DNA of 64,000 nt from Gemmiger sp. An120. GTDB lineage: Bacteria; Bacillota; Clostridia; Oscillospirales; Ruminococcaceae. A model generated the notes under the pieces. That model saw only the letters and a program-made list of their open reading frames with translations, was not told where the DNA came from and did not search any database. Shown here in pieces: positions 56,098 through 64,000 of the stretch. The first letter of the stretch is position 1. Every line of letters begins with the position of its first letter. The translations under genes were made by a program, and so were the position numbers. The stretch covers positions 124,001 to 188,000 of the forward strand of contig NZ_NFLN01000003.1 in assembly GCF_002160955.1 (NCBI RefSeq). The letters are read 5' to 3'.

Positions 56098-56804
56098 CAG
56101 AATCCACCTCCCATATAATCCGCCAGCGCCTGCAAAAACTCCTTGCGCTTGCGGCGGCTCAGGGGCACTTCCCGGCCGCCCACCACCACCGAGGCGGCCC
56201 GCACCTCGGTAACGTGCCGCAGGTTGACCAGGTGGCTCTGGCTGCAGCGCACAAAATCGCCGCCCGCCAGCTGCTCCTCCACCGTTTTCAGCTGGCCGTA
56301 CACCTCATATACCGCGTCCCCCACATGGTACAGCAGGGAGTGGTTCATAACCTCCACGCAGCTTACGTCCCGGGCCGGTACCCGGTGCACGGTGCCGCCC
56401 GCTTCAAAGGACAGGGCGGCGGCGCTGCGCTTGCGGCAGTAGCGGATTGCCTTGCTGAATTTCATCTCAAAATCGTAGTACTGCACCGGTTTCAGCATAA
56501 AATCCAGTGCCTGCACCTCGTAGCCCTTGATGGCGTACTGGGCCATGTTGGTCACAAAGATCAGGGCGGTCTCCTCATCCTGGGCCCGCAGCCGCCGGGC
56601 GGCCTCCATGCCATCCACCAGCGGCATCCGGATGTCCATCAGGATCACGTCGTATACCGGGCGGTAGTTCTCGATAAACTCCAGCCCGTTGGGGAAGCGG
56701 TCGGTGCGGAATGCGTCCCCGGCGGTTTCGCCGTACCGGCGGATATAGTCCTCCAGCAGCCGGGCGCAGGCGTCCTCGTCCTCCACAATGGCGATGCGAA
56801 ACAT
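56097..56804 (-). CDS. LytTR family response regulator
   Basis: 235 aa. Receiver domain MFRIAIVEDEDACARLLEDY with phospho-Asp in VYDVILMDIRMPLVDG and Lys in FMLKPVQYYDF; C-terminal LytTR DNA-binding domain (VSCVEVMNHSLLYHVGDAVY ... FVRCSQSHLVNLRHVTEV). Start at 56804 follows AGGAGGGAG; the longer frame upstream is leader. AgrA-like partner of the downstream kinase. Confidence 0.9.
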   Translation of the reverse strand: MFRIAIVEDEDACARLLEDYIRRYGETAGDAFRTDRFPNGLEFIENYRPVYDVILMDIRMPLVDGMEAARRLRAQDEETALIFVTNMAQYAIKGYEVQALDFMLKPVQYYDFEMKFSKAIRYCRKRSAAALSFEAGGTVHRVPARDVSCVEVMNHSLLYHVGDAVYEVYGQLKTVEEQLAGGDFVRCSQSHLVNLRHVTEVRAASVVVGGREVPLSRRKRKEFLQALADYMGGGF

Positions 56805-56857
56805 CCGTTTTCTCCCTCCTGACACGGCGCGCCCCGCCGCCGTTTTTCTGTACAGTA

Positions 56858-56886
56858 AGCGTATCATGTTTGCCGCCCCGGATCAA
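56858..56886 (-). promoter_or_regulatory. Candidate promoter of the two-component operon
   Basis: Minus strand TTGATC (56881-56886), 17 bases, TACGCT (56858-56863). Confidence 0.5.
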
Positions 56887-56902
56887 TGCCGGACGGCGGG
56901 CA

Positions 56903-56936
56903 CAAAAATGCCGGGCTCCGGAAAGCGGGGCCCGGC
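56903..56936 (-). terminator. Terminator of the RND-tetR operon
   Basis: Stem GCCGGGCCCC/GGAGCCCGGC (one mismatch-type pair) with ATTTTTG after it on the minus strand, 16 bases after the TetR stop. Confidence 0.85.
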
Positions 56937-56951
56937 GTATTGGGTATCGGT

Positions 56952-57530
56952 TCAGGCCAGGGCGCGGCAGACCATCCGGCACAGGTTTTCCGCCTGGACC
57001 GGGCTGCCCGCCGGGCCCTGTACCGCGGCGGCGGAGGCCATCAGGGCGGTTTCCACCACGCAGCGGCAGTAGTCCTCCGGGAGATCGGCGCGGATCACGC
57101 CTTCCTCCCGGCCCTGGGCAATCAGCGCCCGTTCCAGCCCCAGCAGGCGGTCCAGCAGATCCTGCTGGGCCTCGGTGAACCGGCAGCAGGCGGGCTTCTC
57201 CCCCCGCATGCCGTTGCTCAGGCTGTGATAGACGGTAGCATCCCCCAGCATGGTATCCCACAGCGCCCGCAGCATCCCGGCCACGTGGGCCTCAAAGCTG
57301 CCCGGTTCGGCCATGATCCGGTCCAGCCGGTTCAGAATCTGGGTCAGGCTCCAGTGGACGGTGCCGGCCAGGATCTCCTCCTTGGAAGAGAAATACTCGT
57401 ACAGCGTCCCTTTGCCCAGGCCCGCCGCGTCGGCGATCTGCTGCACCCGCAGGCTGGCCATGTCCACCCCCTGCCGGGCCAGGGCCAGCACGCCGGTGAA
57501 CACCTGGATCTGTTTATCGGTATAGGTCAT
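56952..57530 (-). CDS. TetR family transcriptional regulator
   Basis: 192 aa. HTH region LRVQQIADAAGLGKGTLYEY is canonical; C-terminal ligand domain is of the AcrR type. The ATG at 57528-57530 is preferred (ribosome site gggggat, six bases) over the TTG six bases earlier, which overlaps the RND stop. It is the second gene of the RND operon and probably autoregulates it through the palindrome at 61490-61505. Confidence 0.9.
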   Translation of the reverse strand: MTYTDKQIQVFTGVLALARQGVDMASLRVQQIADAAGLGKGTLYEYFSSKEEILAGTVHWSLTQILNRLDRIMAEPGSFEAHVAGMLRALWDTMLGDATVYHSLSNGMRGEKPACCRFTEAQQDLLDRLLGLERALIAQGREEGVIRADLPEDYCRCVVETALMASAAAVQGPAGSPVQAENLCRMVCRALA

Positions 57531-57532
57531 GA

Positions 57533-60500
57533 TCAATCCCCCACATCCACGTTTTTCAGCTCACGCCGGAACAGCAGGTCATACAGCACCGGCACCACGA
57601 TCAGGGTCAGCAGGGTGGCGTAGCTCAGGCCGCCGATGGTCACCAGCGCCAGCGGGCGGCTCATGGCCGCGCTGGCGTCGGTGCTGAACACCAGCGTCAC
57701 CATGGCCAGAATGGTGGTGAGGGCGGTCATCAGAATGGGCCGGATACGGTCGCGGCCGGTCTGCACCAGGGCTTCCCGCTTTTCCATGCCCTCCAGCCGC
57801 AGCTGGTTGGCGTAGTCCACAAACACGATGCCGTTGTTGACCACCACGCCCGCCAGAACCAAAAAGCCCAGCATGGCGATGACCGACAGGCTCTCGCCCG
57901 CGATCAGCAGCGCCAGCAGGCCGCCGGTAAAGGCCAGGGGCATGGTGAACATCACGATAAAGGGCGACAGCAGGCTCTGGAACTGGGCCACCATGATCAG
58001 GTAGATGAACACCACCGCCAGCAGGATCATCAGCACCAGGTCATGCATGGCGTCCCCGATGGTGGCGCTTTCGCCCTCGATGGTCACATCCACCCCTTCG
58101 GGCAGCTCGTAGGCCGCCAGCTCATCCTCCACCTGGCGGGCCAGCAGGCTGGTGTTGTAGCCCTCGGCCGTGGTGGCGCTGACGGTGATGTACCGGGCCT
58201 GGTTTTCCCGGTTGATGGCGTTCACGCCGGGGGCCTGCTGCAGGGTGGCGAACTGGCGCAGGGCGTGTTCTTCCTCCACCGCCTCGCCGTTTTCATCGGT
58301 GGTGGTTGTGGTAAAGGCGTAATCCAGCAGGCTGTCCGCATTGGGCGCCGTGGAGGCATCCACCACCACGACCGGGTAGGAGTCCGTCCCCACCGTCAGG
58401 GTGGTGGCGCTGGTCTCGGTGGTCAGCGCGGTGGACAGCTCGCTGTAGATCTGGGCCACGGTCAGGCCGTACTGCATGGCCGCGTCCTTATCGATAATCA
58501 GATGCAGCTGGTCGTCGCCGTCTTCCTGGCCGTTGGTGATGTCGGTGAAGCCTTCCACCTGCCCCAGCAGGTCCATCATATCCTGGCTGACCGCCAGCAG
58601 CTGGTCCAGATCTTCACCGGCCACCCGCAGCTGCAGCCCGCTGCCGCCCAGCGCCGACATATCCATATTGGAGGTGGAAATACTGATCTCGGCCCCCACA
58701 TCCGCGGTAGCCTCGGTGATGGCGGCGGCTACCTTGCTGTTGTCCTTGGAGGCCTCTTCATCCAGCAGGATATAGAAGCTGAAGCTGCTCACCGTGTCGG
58801 AACTGCCGCCGCCCAGCAGCGAAGTGCCGCCGCCGGACATGGCACCCACATACTCCACCCCCTGCTGGTCCAGGGTGCGGTCCATGATCTCGTCCGCCAG
58901 GGCATAGGCGTCCTCCCGGGTGGTGCCGTCCGGCACCTGAGCGGTCAGGGTCATCTGGTTGCCGCCCATCTCGGGCATGAATTCCAGGCCCATGCGGCTG
59001 GTCTGCCAGGCTGCAAAGACCAGCAGCACCAACGCCCCGGCCAGCGGTGCGGCCTTGTGGCGCAGGCACCAGCGCAGCGTTTTTTCATAGGCGTTCACCA
59101 TCCGGTCAAACCAGGGATGAGGCTTTTCCTTTTCGCTGCGCAGCAGGGTGGAGCTCAGGGTGGGCACCAGGGTCAGGGCCACGATCAGGCTGGCGCACAG
59201 GCTGTAGGCGATGGTCAGGCCCATATCCGCAAACAGCTGCCGGGTAAGGCCTTCGGTAAAGACGATGGGCAGGAACACGCAGACGGTGGTCAGGGTGGAG
59301 GCCGCAATGGCCGCGGCCACCTGCTTGGCACCCTGCACGGCCGCCTTGGCGGCGGGCATCCCCTGCCCGCGCAGGCGGTAGATGTTCTCCATGACCACAA
59401 TGGAGTTATCCACCAGCATACCCACACCCAGCGCCAGGCCGGACAGGCTGACGATGTTCAGGGTGACGCCGGTAAAGTACATAAGCACCAAAGCAAACAG
59501 CACCGAAATGGGGATGCTGAACGCCACCACCAGGGTGGGACGCACGCTCTTGAGGAAGACCGCCAGCACCAGGATGGCCAGCACGCCGCCCCAGGCCAGG
59601 TTGGACAGCACCGAGTTGACGATCAGCGCAATGTACTGGCCCTGATCCATCAGCGGAGTGATGCGCAGGCCTTCGTATTTGGCTTCCAGTTCCTCAATGG
59701 CCTCGTTCACCGCTTTGGACACGTCGGAGGTGCCGGCGGTGCTGGACTTGGACACCGACAGAATCACCGCCTGGTTGCCGTTGACCCGGGCATAGCTGTC
59801 GGCCGCGTTGTCGGTGACCACCACATCGGCCACATCGCACAGCCGCACATCCCCCACCCCGTCGATGTCCATATGGACCAGCAGGGTGTTTTCCAGCTCT
59901 TCCAGGCTGGCGAACTCATCGCCTACCCGCAGCATCAGCTTGCCGTCGGAACCTTCAATGTACCCGGCAGGCATGGAGAAGTTCTGGGCGGTCAGGATAC
60001 CGGCAATGGTCTTGCCGGAGAGCAGGCCGGTAATGTCGGCGTTCTCCAGCGCGGCGGTGCGGGCATCGTCCAGCTGGCTCTGTGCGTCCTCCAGCTGCTG
60101 CTCCGCTTCCTCCAGCGCGGTGCGGGAAGAGGCGATCTGGGCCGTGCCCGCCCCAAAGCCCGCCGCGGCGGCGATCTTGCCCGCCTCGATCTGGGCATAG
60201 TAGTCCTTGGCCTTGGTCAGGCCCTCGTCCGCCGCCTTTTTCATCATCTCGGCGGCGGTGATCTCGGTGGAAAGATTGGCAAGGGCCGCGTCGATCTCAT
60301 CCAGGCGACCGGGCATGGCACCGATCGTGCCGGCCATTTCTTTGATGCTGCCCACAGTGGTACAGCCTTGGGCGATCAGGGCCTGCAACTGCGCTTTCAG
60401 AGTGGGATCATCCGGCAGGCTGTTCAGCAGAGATTCCAGGGTGGTGTCATCCGTCACGCCAGGCAACTGTGTAATGCTTTCATAGGTTGCCTGCATACCG

Positions 60501-61444
60501 GCTGCGATGCCCTGCACCGCCTTGCACACCGCATCTTCATCGTTCGAGTCCACATCCGGGTCTGCAGCCTGCGCCATAGCCACCATGGCCTTGTAGCGCA
60601 TCTCCCGCTCCGCCTCCAGCGCCGCCTTGCTGGCCTGCAGGCTGGTCACCTGGCTGGCCAGGGCGCTGGCCTGGGCCACCGCCGCGTCCACCTGGGCGCT
60701 GGCCTGGGCCAGTTCGTCGCCGGTCTGGGTCTGGGTGTCCTCCAGCTTGGTATGGGCGCTGTCCAGCTCGGCCTTACCGTCGGCAAGCTTCTGCTTCGCA
60801 TCGGCCAGTTCAGCCTGCGCCTCGTCCATCTTGTCGCTGACGCTGGCCAGCACCTTGTCGTTCAGGGCGTCAATGCGCGCCTGGTCCAGCCGCACTTCCA
60901 CCGTCTTTTCCACAAGGCCGGTGCCGTCCACGCTGGCCACGCCGGCCTGGCGTTCCAGATAGGGGGTCACGTCCTCCTGCACGAACTGGGTCAGTTCGTA
61001 GATGTCCATGCCCTCCATGTCCACGCTGGCCACCACCACCGGCAGCATATCCGGGCTGATCTGCAGCAGCATCGGGCTGGATACCGTATCCGGCAGATAG
61101 CTGCTGACCTGGTCCACAGCGGTGGACAGGTTCACCATGGCGGTATCCATATTGGTGCCGCTTTCAAATTCCAGAATCAGCATGCTCATGTTTTCACTGG
61201 ACACGCTGGACAGGTTGGCCACCCCGTTCACGGTGCCGAACGCGGATTCCAGCACCTCGGTGACCGACTTTTCCACCTTCTCCGGACTGGCGCCGGGATA
61301 GGTGGTCACCGCCACCACATAGGGCAGCTCCAGAGAAGGCAGCAGATCGGTGGTCATGTTCATAAAGCTGATGACGCCCAGCACCAGCACAAGCACCACC
61401 GCCACTACCACGGTATAGGGCTTTTTTACACAAAATTTCGACAT
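57533..61444 (-). CDS. RND efflux pump (AcrB/HAE type) with coiled-coil insertion
   Basis: 1303-aa pump, about 250 residues longer than AcrB. Two halves each with one helix, a large outer loop and five further helices; the membrane proton relay is visible in LGVGMLVDNSIVVMENIYRL and the second-half VNNGIVFVDYANQLR. Residues ~200-465 form an extra heptad-rich segment (LADAKQKLADGKAELDSAHT ... LEEAEQQLEDAQSQLDDART) inserted in the first porter domain, after which the family sequence resumes (GKTIAGILTAQNFSMPAGYI). Such an insert may replace the separate adaptor protein. Substrates unknown. First gene of the operon with tetR. Confidence 0.9.
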   Translation of the reverse strand: MSKFCVKKPYTVVVAVVLVLVLGVISFMNMTTDLLPSLELPYVVAVTTYPGASPEKVEKSVTEVLESAFGTVNGVANLSSVSSENMSMLILEFESGTNMDTAMVNLSTAVDQVSSYLPDTVSSPMLLQISPDMLPVVVASVDMEGMDIYELTQFVQEDVTPYLERQAGVASVDGTGLVEKTVEVRLDQARIDALNDKVLASVSDKMDEAQAELADAKQKLADGKAELDSAHTKLEDTQTQTGDELAQASAQVDAAVAQASALASQVTSLQASKAALEAEREMRYKAMVAMAQAADPDVDSNDEDAVCKAVQGIAAGMQATYESITQLPGVTDDTTLESLLNSLPDDPTLKAQLQALIAQGCTTVGSIKEMAGTIGAMPGRLDEIDAALANLSTEITAAEMMKKAADEGLTKAKDYYAQIEAGKIAAAAGFGAGTAQIASSRTALEEAEQQLEDAQSQLDDARTAALENADITGLLSGKTIAGILTAQNFSMPAGYIEGSDGKLMLRVGDEFASLEELENTLLVHMDIDGVGDVRLCDVADVVVTDNAADSYARVNGNQAVILSVSKSSTAGTSDVSKAVNEAIEELEAKYEGLRITPLMDQGQYIALIVNSVLSNLAWGGVLAILVLAVFLKSVRPTLVVAFSIPISVLFALVLMYFTGVTLNIVSLSGLALGVGMLVDNSIVVMENIYRLRGQGMPAAKAAVQGAKQVAAAIAASTLTTVCVFLPIVFTEGLTRQLFADMGLTIAYSLCASLIVALTLVPTLSSTLLRSEKEKPHPWFDRMVNAYEKTLRWCLRHKAAPLAGALVLLVFAAWQTSRMGLEFMPEMGGNQMTLTAQVPDGTTREDAYALADEIMDRTLDQQGVEYVGAMSGGGTSLLGGGSSDTVSSFSFYILLDEEASKDNSKVAAAITEATADVGAEISISTSNMDMSALGGSGLQLRVAGEDLDQLLAVSQDMMDLLGQVEGFTDITNGQEDGDDQLHLIIDKDAAMQYGLTVAQIYSELSTALTTETSATTLTVGTDSYPVVVVDASTAPNADSLLDYAFTTTTTDENGEAVEEEHALRQFATLQQAPGVNAINRENQARYITVSATTAEGYNTSLLARQVEDELAAYELPEGVDVTIEGESATIGDAMHDLVLMILLAVVFIYLIMVAQFQSLLSPFIVMFTMPLAFTGGLLALLIAGESLSVIAMLGFLVLAGVVVNNGIVFVDYANQLRLEGMEKREALVQTGRDRIRPILMTALTTILAMVTLVFSTDASAAMSRPLALVTIGGLSYATLLTLIVVPVLYDLLFRRELKNVDVGD

Positions 61445-61489
61445 ACGGTTTGCGTTTCTCCTTTTTGGATGAGCGAACGGGCCCCTTCC

Positions 61490-61505
61490 GACCGACCGGT
61501 CGGTC
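61490..61505. promoter_or_regulatory. TetR operator palindrome of the RND operon
   Basis: Perfect 16-base palindrome GACCGACCGGTCGGTC, just downstream of the transcription start; likely roadblock operator for the co-encoded TetR. Confidence 0.85.
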
Positions 61506-61517
61506 GAGACTGGTTAG

Positions 61518-61546
61518 AGTATACTCCAGATTGTTTCCGGATACAA
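61518..61546 (-). promoter_or_regulatory. Promoter of the RND operon
   Basis: Minus strand TTGTAT (61541-61546), 17 bases, TATACT (61518-61523). Confidence 0.8.
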
Positions 61547-61653
61547 GTGCCTATCGCCGCCGGGATGTTCCGCCGCACCGGCGAAATGTATCCTTTTGTT
61601 TTCAACTTTATGCCGAATTCAGCAAACATTAAACCAAATTCTTGGATTTCCTA

Positions 61654-61682
61654 TTTGTTTGACAGCCTTTCTCCTGTATAAT
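61654..61682 (+). promoter_or_regulatory. Promoter of the glycosyltransferase-like gene
   Basis: TATAAT at 61677-61682 with a weak TTTGTT -35 at the correct 17-base spacing (61654-61659). Confidence 0.6.
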
Positions 61683-61722
61683 GGCAAAGGAATTACTTGC
61701 TGCAAAAGGAGGCTCCCTTTCC

Positions 61723-63630
61723 ATGCCGTTTATTCTGTTCTCCCTGTTGGTGCTGCCGATGCCGCTGGCGCTGGCAGCCCGTACCGGCCGCCGCTTTGCC
61801 GAGCTGGCCCCTCTGGTGCTGGGCGGCGCGTCCGTCGCGGCCTACCTGCTGGGGCTTGCGGGCGGGCTGTTCCTGGCCCCCCGGCTGTTCCTGGCCGGGG
61901 CGGCGGCCGGCTGGATCTATCTGGCGGTGCGGTTTGCCGTGCGGCCCGGCGAGAGCGGCCGGATCGGGTTTGTCCGGGCGCTTCTTCGGCCGGACGTGAT
62001 TGCGTTTTGCGGTGCGCTGGCCCTGCTCTGGTGGATCTGCCGGGACCGGTGTTTTATCGGCTGGGACGAGTTCTCCCACTGGGGTCTGGCCCTCAAAGGC
62101 GTACTGCTGGAGGACAAGCTTCCCTGCCTGACCAGCATTCATGAGGGATTCAAGGAGTACCCGCCGGCGGCTTCTCTGTTCCAGTATATCCTGCTCAAGG
62201 CCTCCGGGCTGGGGCTGCGGGAAGATGCGGCGCTTTTTGCCCAGGACATTCTGGCACTGAGCTTCCTGTTCTACCCGCTTCACCGGCTGGAGGGACGGCG
62301 CGGCTGGCAGACGCTGCCCGCCGCGGCGCTGGGATTGTTCTTTTTGCCGCTGGTCCTCTATATGAATTTCTACACCGAGAGCACGGTGGACGGCCTTCTG
62401 GGTGTGCTGTGGGGCTTTCTGCCGCTGGTCTGGTTTCTGGGGCGGCGCGGCCGGCTGGAGCAGGCCCTGCTGGCGGTGGGCGCCGCCCAGCTCTGCCTGA
62501 CCAAAAGCACCGGCCCGCTGCTGGCGGCGATGGCTTTCGCGGTGATGCTGCTGCCGGTGCGGGGCAGCGGGGTGCGGCTGACCGCCCGGCTGAAATCCCT
62601 CTGGCCGGCTGCGGCGGCGGCGGTGTTCACGGCAGGCAGCTGGAAACTGCTGTTGATTCTGGCGCAGGTGCCCAAACGCTGGAGCCCCCAGGGCCTGACC
62701 CTGGAAAGCCTGTGGGATCTGCTCATCCATCATCAGCCCGGCTGGCGTGTGCAGGTTATCCGCAGCTACGCGGCCAACCTGGCCGGAGACTGGAACTACG
62801 GCGGTCTGCCCGGCCTGCATTTTCCCTATCTGGCGTTCTTTCTGATCGGCGCGGCGCTGACGGCCCTGGTGTGGAAGCTCTGTGCCCGGGCGGACCGTTC
62901 CCCGCTGGTGACGGCCATGATCGGTATGGGCGTGTCGCTGGCCCTGTATGTGGGGTTCATCCTGATGGGGTATCTGTTCTGGTTTACCGAAACGGAGGCC
63001 CTGCTGCTGGCCTCTCTGTCCCGGTACCTGAACACCGGTGTAACCGCCTGCCTGCTGGTGCTGGCCGGGTTCGGGCTGACGGCTCTGGGCAATCTGCGGC
63101 TTCGCGGCGTGCTGGCCGGCACGGCAGCAACCGCCCTGCTCTGGGTGGTTCTGACCAGCCCCTGGCCGCTGGAGATTCTGGACAATATCGTGCATGCCCC
63201 TGATGAAGCCGCTCTTACTGTAAAGACCGTAGCCCCCTATCACGAGATTGCCGACCGGCTGCGCGAGTTGCCTGCCGAAGAAGACGGCCGGCTGCCGGTA
63301 TACCTGATCGCCCAGCAGGACGCGGGCCTGGCTTTCCTGCGTGCCAACTATGAACTGGCCCCGCTTTATCTGGACGAGCACGCCACCAGCATCGGCAGCC
63401 CCTACGGCGACGGAGACCTCTGGACACAGCCCTGTACGGCCGAGGAATGGGGGGAAGTGCTGGGCGAATCCTATCAATATGTGTATCTGTACAATGTGGA
63501 CAGCCAGTTTGCCGCTCAGTTCCTGCCGCTGTTTGGCGGGGACGCCAGCATCGCAAACGGCAATCTGCTGCAGGTGGAAACCACCGACGCGGGGGTTCAT
63601 CTGAAGGTGATCTCCACCGCGGAGGGCTGA
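61723..63630 (+). CDS. Polytopic GT-C-type glycosyltransferase-like membrane protein
   Basis: 635 aa with about 12 hydrophobic helices and a C-terminal outer domain (~500-635). The first large loop holds CFIGWDEFSHWGLALKGVLL, with an Asp-Glu pair after an early helix as in GT-C enzymes that use lipid-linked sugars, and EGFKEYPPAASLFQYI. Start at 61723 follows AAGGAGG. Monocistronic. Probably decorates a surface polymer or lipid; donor and acceptor are unknown, and the family is only assigned by topology. Confidence 0.65.
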   Translation: MPFILFSLLVLPMPLALAARTGRRFAELAPLVLGGASVAAYLLGLAGGLFLAPRLFLAGAAAGWIYLAVRFAVRPGESGRIGFVRALLRPDVIAFCGALALLWWICRDRCFIGWDEFSHWGLALKGVLLEDKLPCLTSIHEGFKEYPPAASLFQYILLKASGLGLREDAALFAQDILALSFLFYPLHRLEGRRGWQTLPAAALGLFFLPLVLYMNFYTESTVDGLLGVLWGFLPLVWFLGRRGRLEQALLAVGAAQLCLTKSTGPLLAAMAFAVMLLPVRGSGVRLTARLKSLWPAAAAAVFTAGSWKLLLILAQVPKRWSPQGLTLESLWDLLIHHQPGWRVQVIRSYAANLAGDWNYGGLPGLHFPYLAFFLIGAALTALVWKLCARADRSPLVTAMIGMGVSLALYVGFILMGYLFWFTETEALLLASLSRYLNTGVTACLLVLAGFGLTALGNLRLRGVLAGTAATALLWVVLTSPWPLEILDNIVHAPDEAALTVKTVAPYHEIADRLRELPAEEDGRLPVYLIAQQDAGLAFLRANYELAPLYLDEHATSIGSPYGDGDLWTQPCTAEEWGEVLGESYQYVYLYNVDSQFAAQFLPLFGGDASIANGNLLQVETTDAGVHLKVISTAEG

Positions 63631-63655
63631 CACAAAAAAATCGCAAAATGCGCTC

Positions 63656-63684
63656 TTGACTTCTCTATCGGAGTTTAGTATAAT
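63656..63684 (+). promoter_or_regulatory. Promoter of the T-box leader
   Basis: TTGACT (63656-63661), 17 bases, TATAAT (63679-63684). Confidence 0.88.
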
Positions 63685-63711
63685 AAAGCAAATTATTTTT
63701 CAACCAACAAA

Positions 63712-63985
63712 AACGCGATGAAGGGAACAAGTAACGCCTGCCCACGGCCTCGAGAGAACTGCCGGCTGGTGCAAGGCAGCAGGCACAGCAGCGCGCGAAG
63801 TCATCCTGGAGCGGCCAACCGAACAGCCGGGTTTCCGGCCCAGTAGGCCTGGACGGAGCACCCGTTACCGTGCAAGGGCCCACCGGCCCGCTGAGCGGCC
63901 GCCTTTTGTGGCGGCAATGAGAGTGGTACCGCAGAGCGCTTTCGCAGCCTTTGTCTCTTAACAGGGACGAGGGCTGCGTTTTTTT
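63712..63985 (+). promoter_or_regulatory. T-box riboswitch, probably valine-specific
   Basis: tRNA-sensing leader. Stem I shows the K-turn strands TGA/GGA, loop-E strands AGTA (63730-63733) and GAA (63797-63799), and directly after GAA the candidate specifier GTC (63800-63802) followed by A. The antiterminator T-box core is TGGTACCGCAG (63924-63934) and the competing terminator has arms 63943-63949 and 63972-63978 with TTTTTTT. GTC would be read by tRNA-Val, so valS is expected just past the window edge. The T-box call is firm; the specifier is inferred from the loop-E alignment. Confidence 0.88.
63943..63985 (+). terminator. Intrinsic terminator of the T-box
   Basis: Stem CGCAGCC/GGCTGCG followed by seven T residues; it is disrupted when uncharged tRNA stabilises the antiterminator. 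Confidence 0.88.
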
Positions 63986-64000
63986 ATCCGGCGGTGCCGT

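Noticed and set aside
61659-61682. TTGACA followed by TATAAT before the glycosyltransferase-like gene
   Set aside because: The spacer is only 12 bases, too short for sigma-A; a weaker hexamer at 17 bases was used.

Overview
The window reads as chromosomal DNA of a GC-rich, anaerobic, Gram-positive Firmicute, probably a gut Oscillospirales/Ruminococcaceae member of the Faecalibacterium-Gemmiger-Subdoligranulum type. This rests on Firmicute-style sigma-A promoters with 17-base spacers, strong AGGAGG ribosome sites (several deciding TTG or GTG starts), a T-box leader, a BlaI/M56 pair and abundant glycan-degrading genes. The species assignment is inference. No rRNA, CRISPR array or intact transposase was seen.

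Layout. 1-3064: an SsuABC/NMT1-type ABC importer, ATPase cut by the window edge. 3376-8850: a BlaI repressor and an M56-M23 fusion metalloprotease, then a histidine kinase/ABC-2 permease/response regulator operon whose middle is replaced by an AT-rich island (about 7.23-8.78 kb) carrying an HTH protein and an alpha/beta hydrolase. 8995-12172: guaA and a two-gene HD-GYP/HPt signalling unit. 12352-16831: str operon rpsL-rpsG-fusA-tuf. 17077-22268: MMPL-type RND exporter with a secreted coiled-coil partner and a divergent TetR whose four operators are visible. 22324-33097: an N-acetylhexosamine-type glycan cluster (GH123-like and GH20 enzymes, two Gfo/Idh/MocA proteins, a CUT1 sugar importer, an AraC regulator). 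33203-40731: rpoC and rpoB. 40996-43215: Rrf2 regulator, asnA, tRNA-Trp and an SCP2 protein. 43357-47954: a second foreign island (about 43.48-45.99 kb) with a MobV-type oriT and a membrane-type GTPase, flanked by an HTH gene and a GPH transporter that both lost their 3' ends, followed by a BadF-type sugar kinase. 48061-56804: GtrA-like, GH2, small membrane protein and doubly anchored GH3 genes behind an AgrC/LytTR two-component system. 56952-61444: an RND pump with a large internal coiled-coil insertion and its co-transcribed TetR. 61723-63630: a polytopic glycosyltransferase-like protein. 63656-64000: a promoter and T-box leader for a gene beyond the edge, read here as probably valine-specific.

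Themes. The usual order rpoB-rpoC-rpsL-rpsG-fusA-tuf is preserved in direction but split by about 16 kb of accessory exporter and glycan genes, with a fresh near-consensus promoter before rpsL. Most sugar genes fit capture and hydrolysis of amino-sugar glycans such as mucin. Both AT-rich islands look like replacement scars rather than clean insertions, since each removed parts of the genes on both sides.
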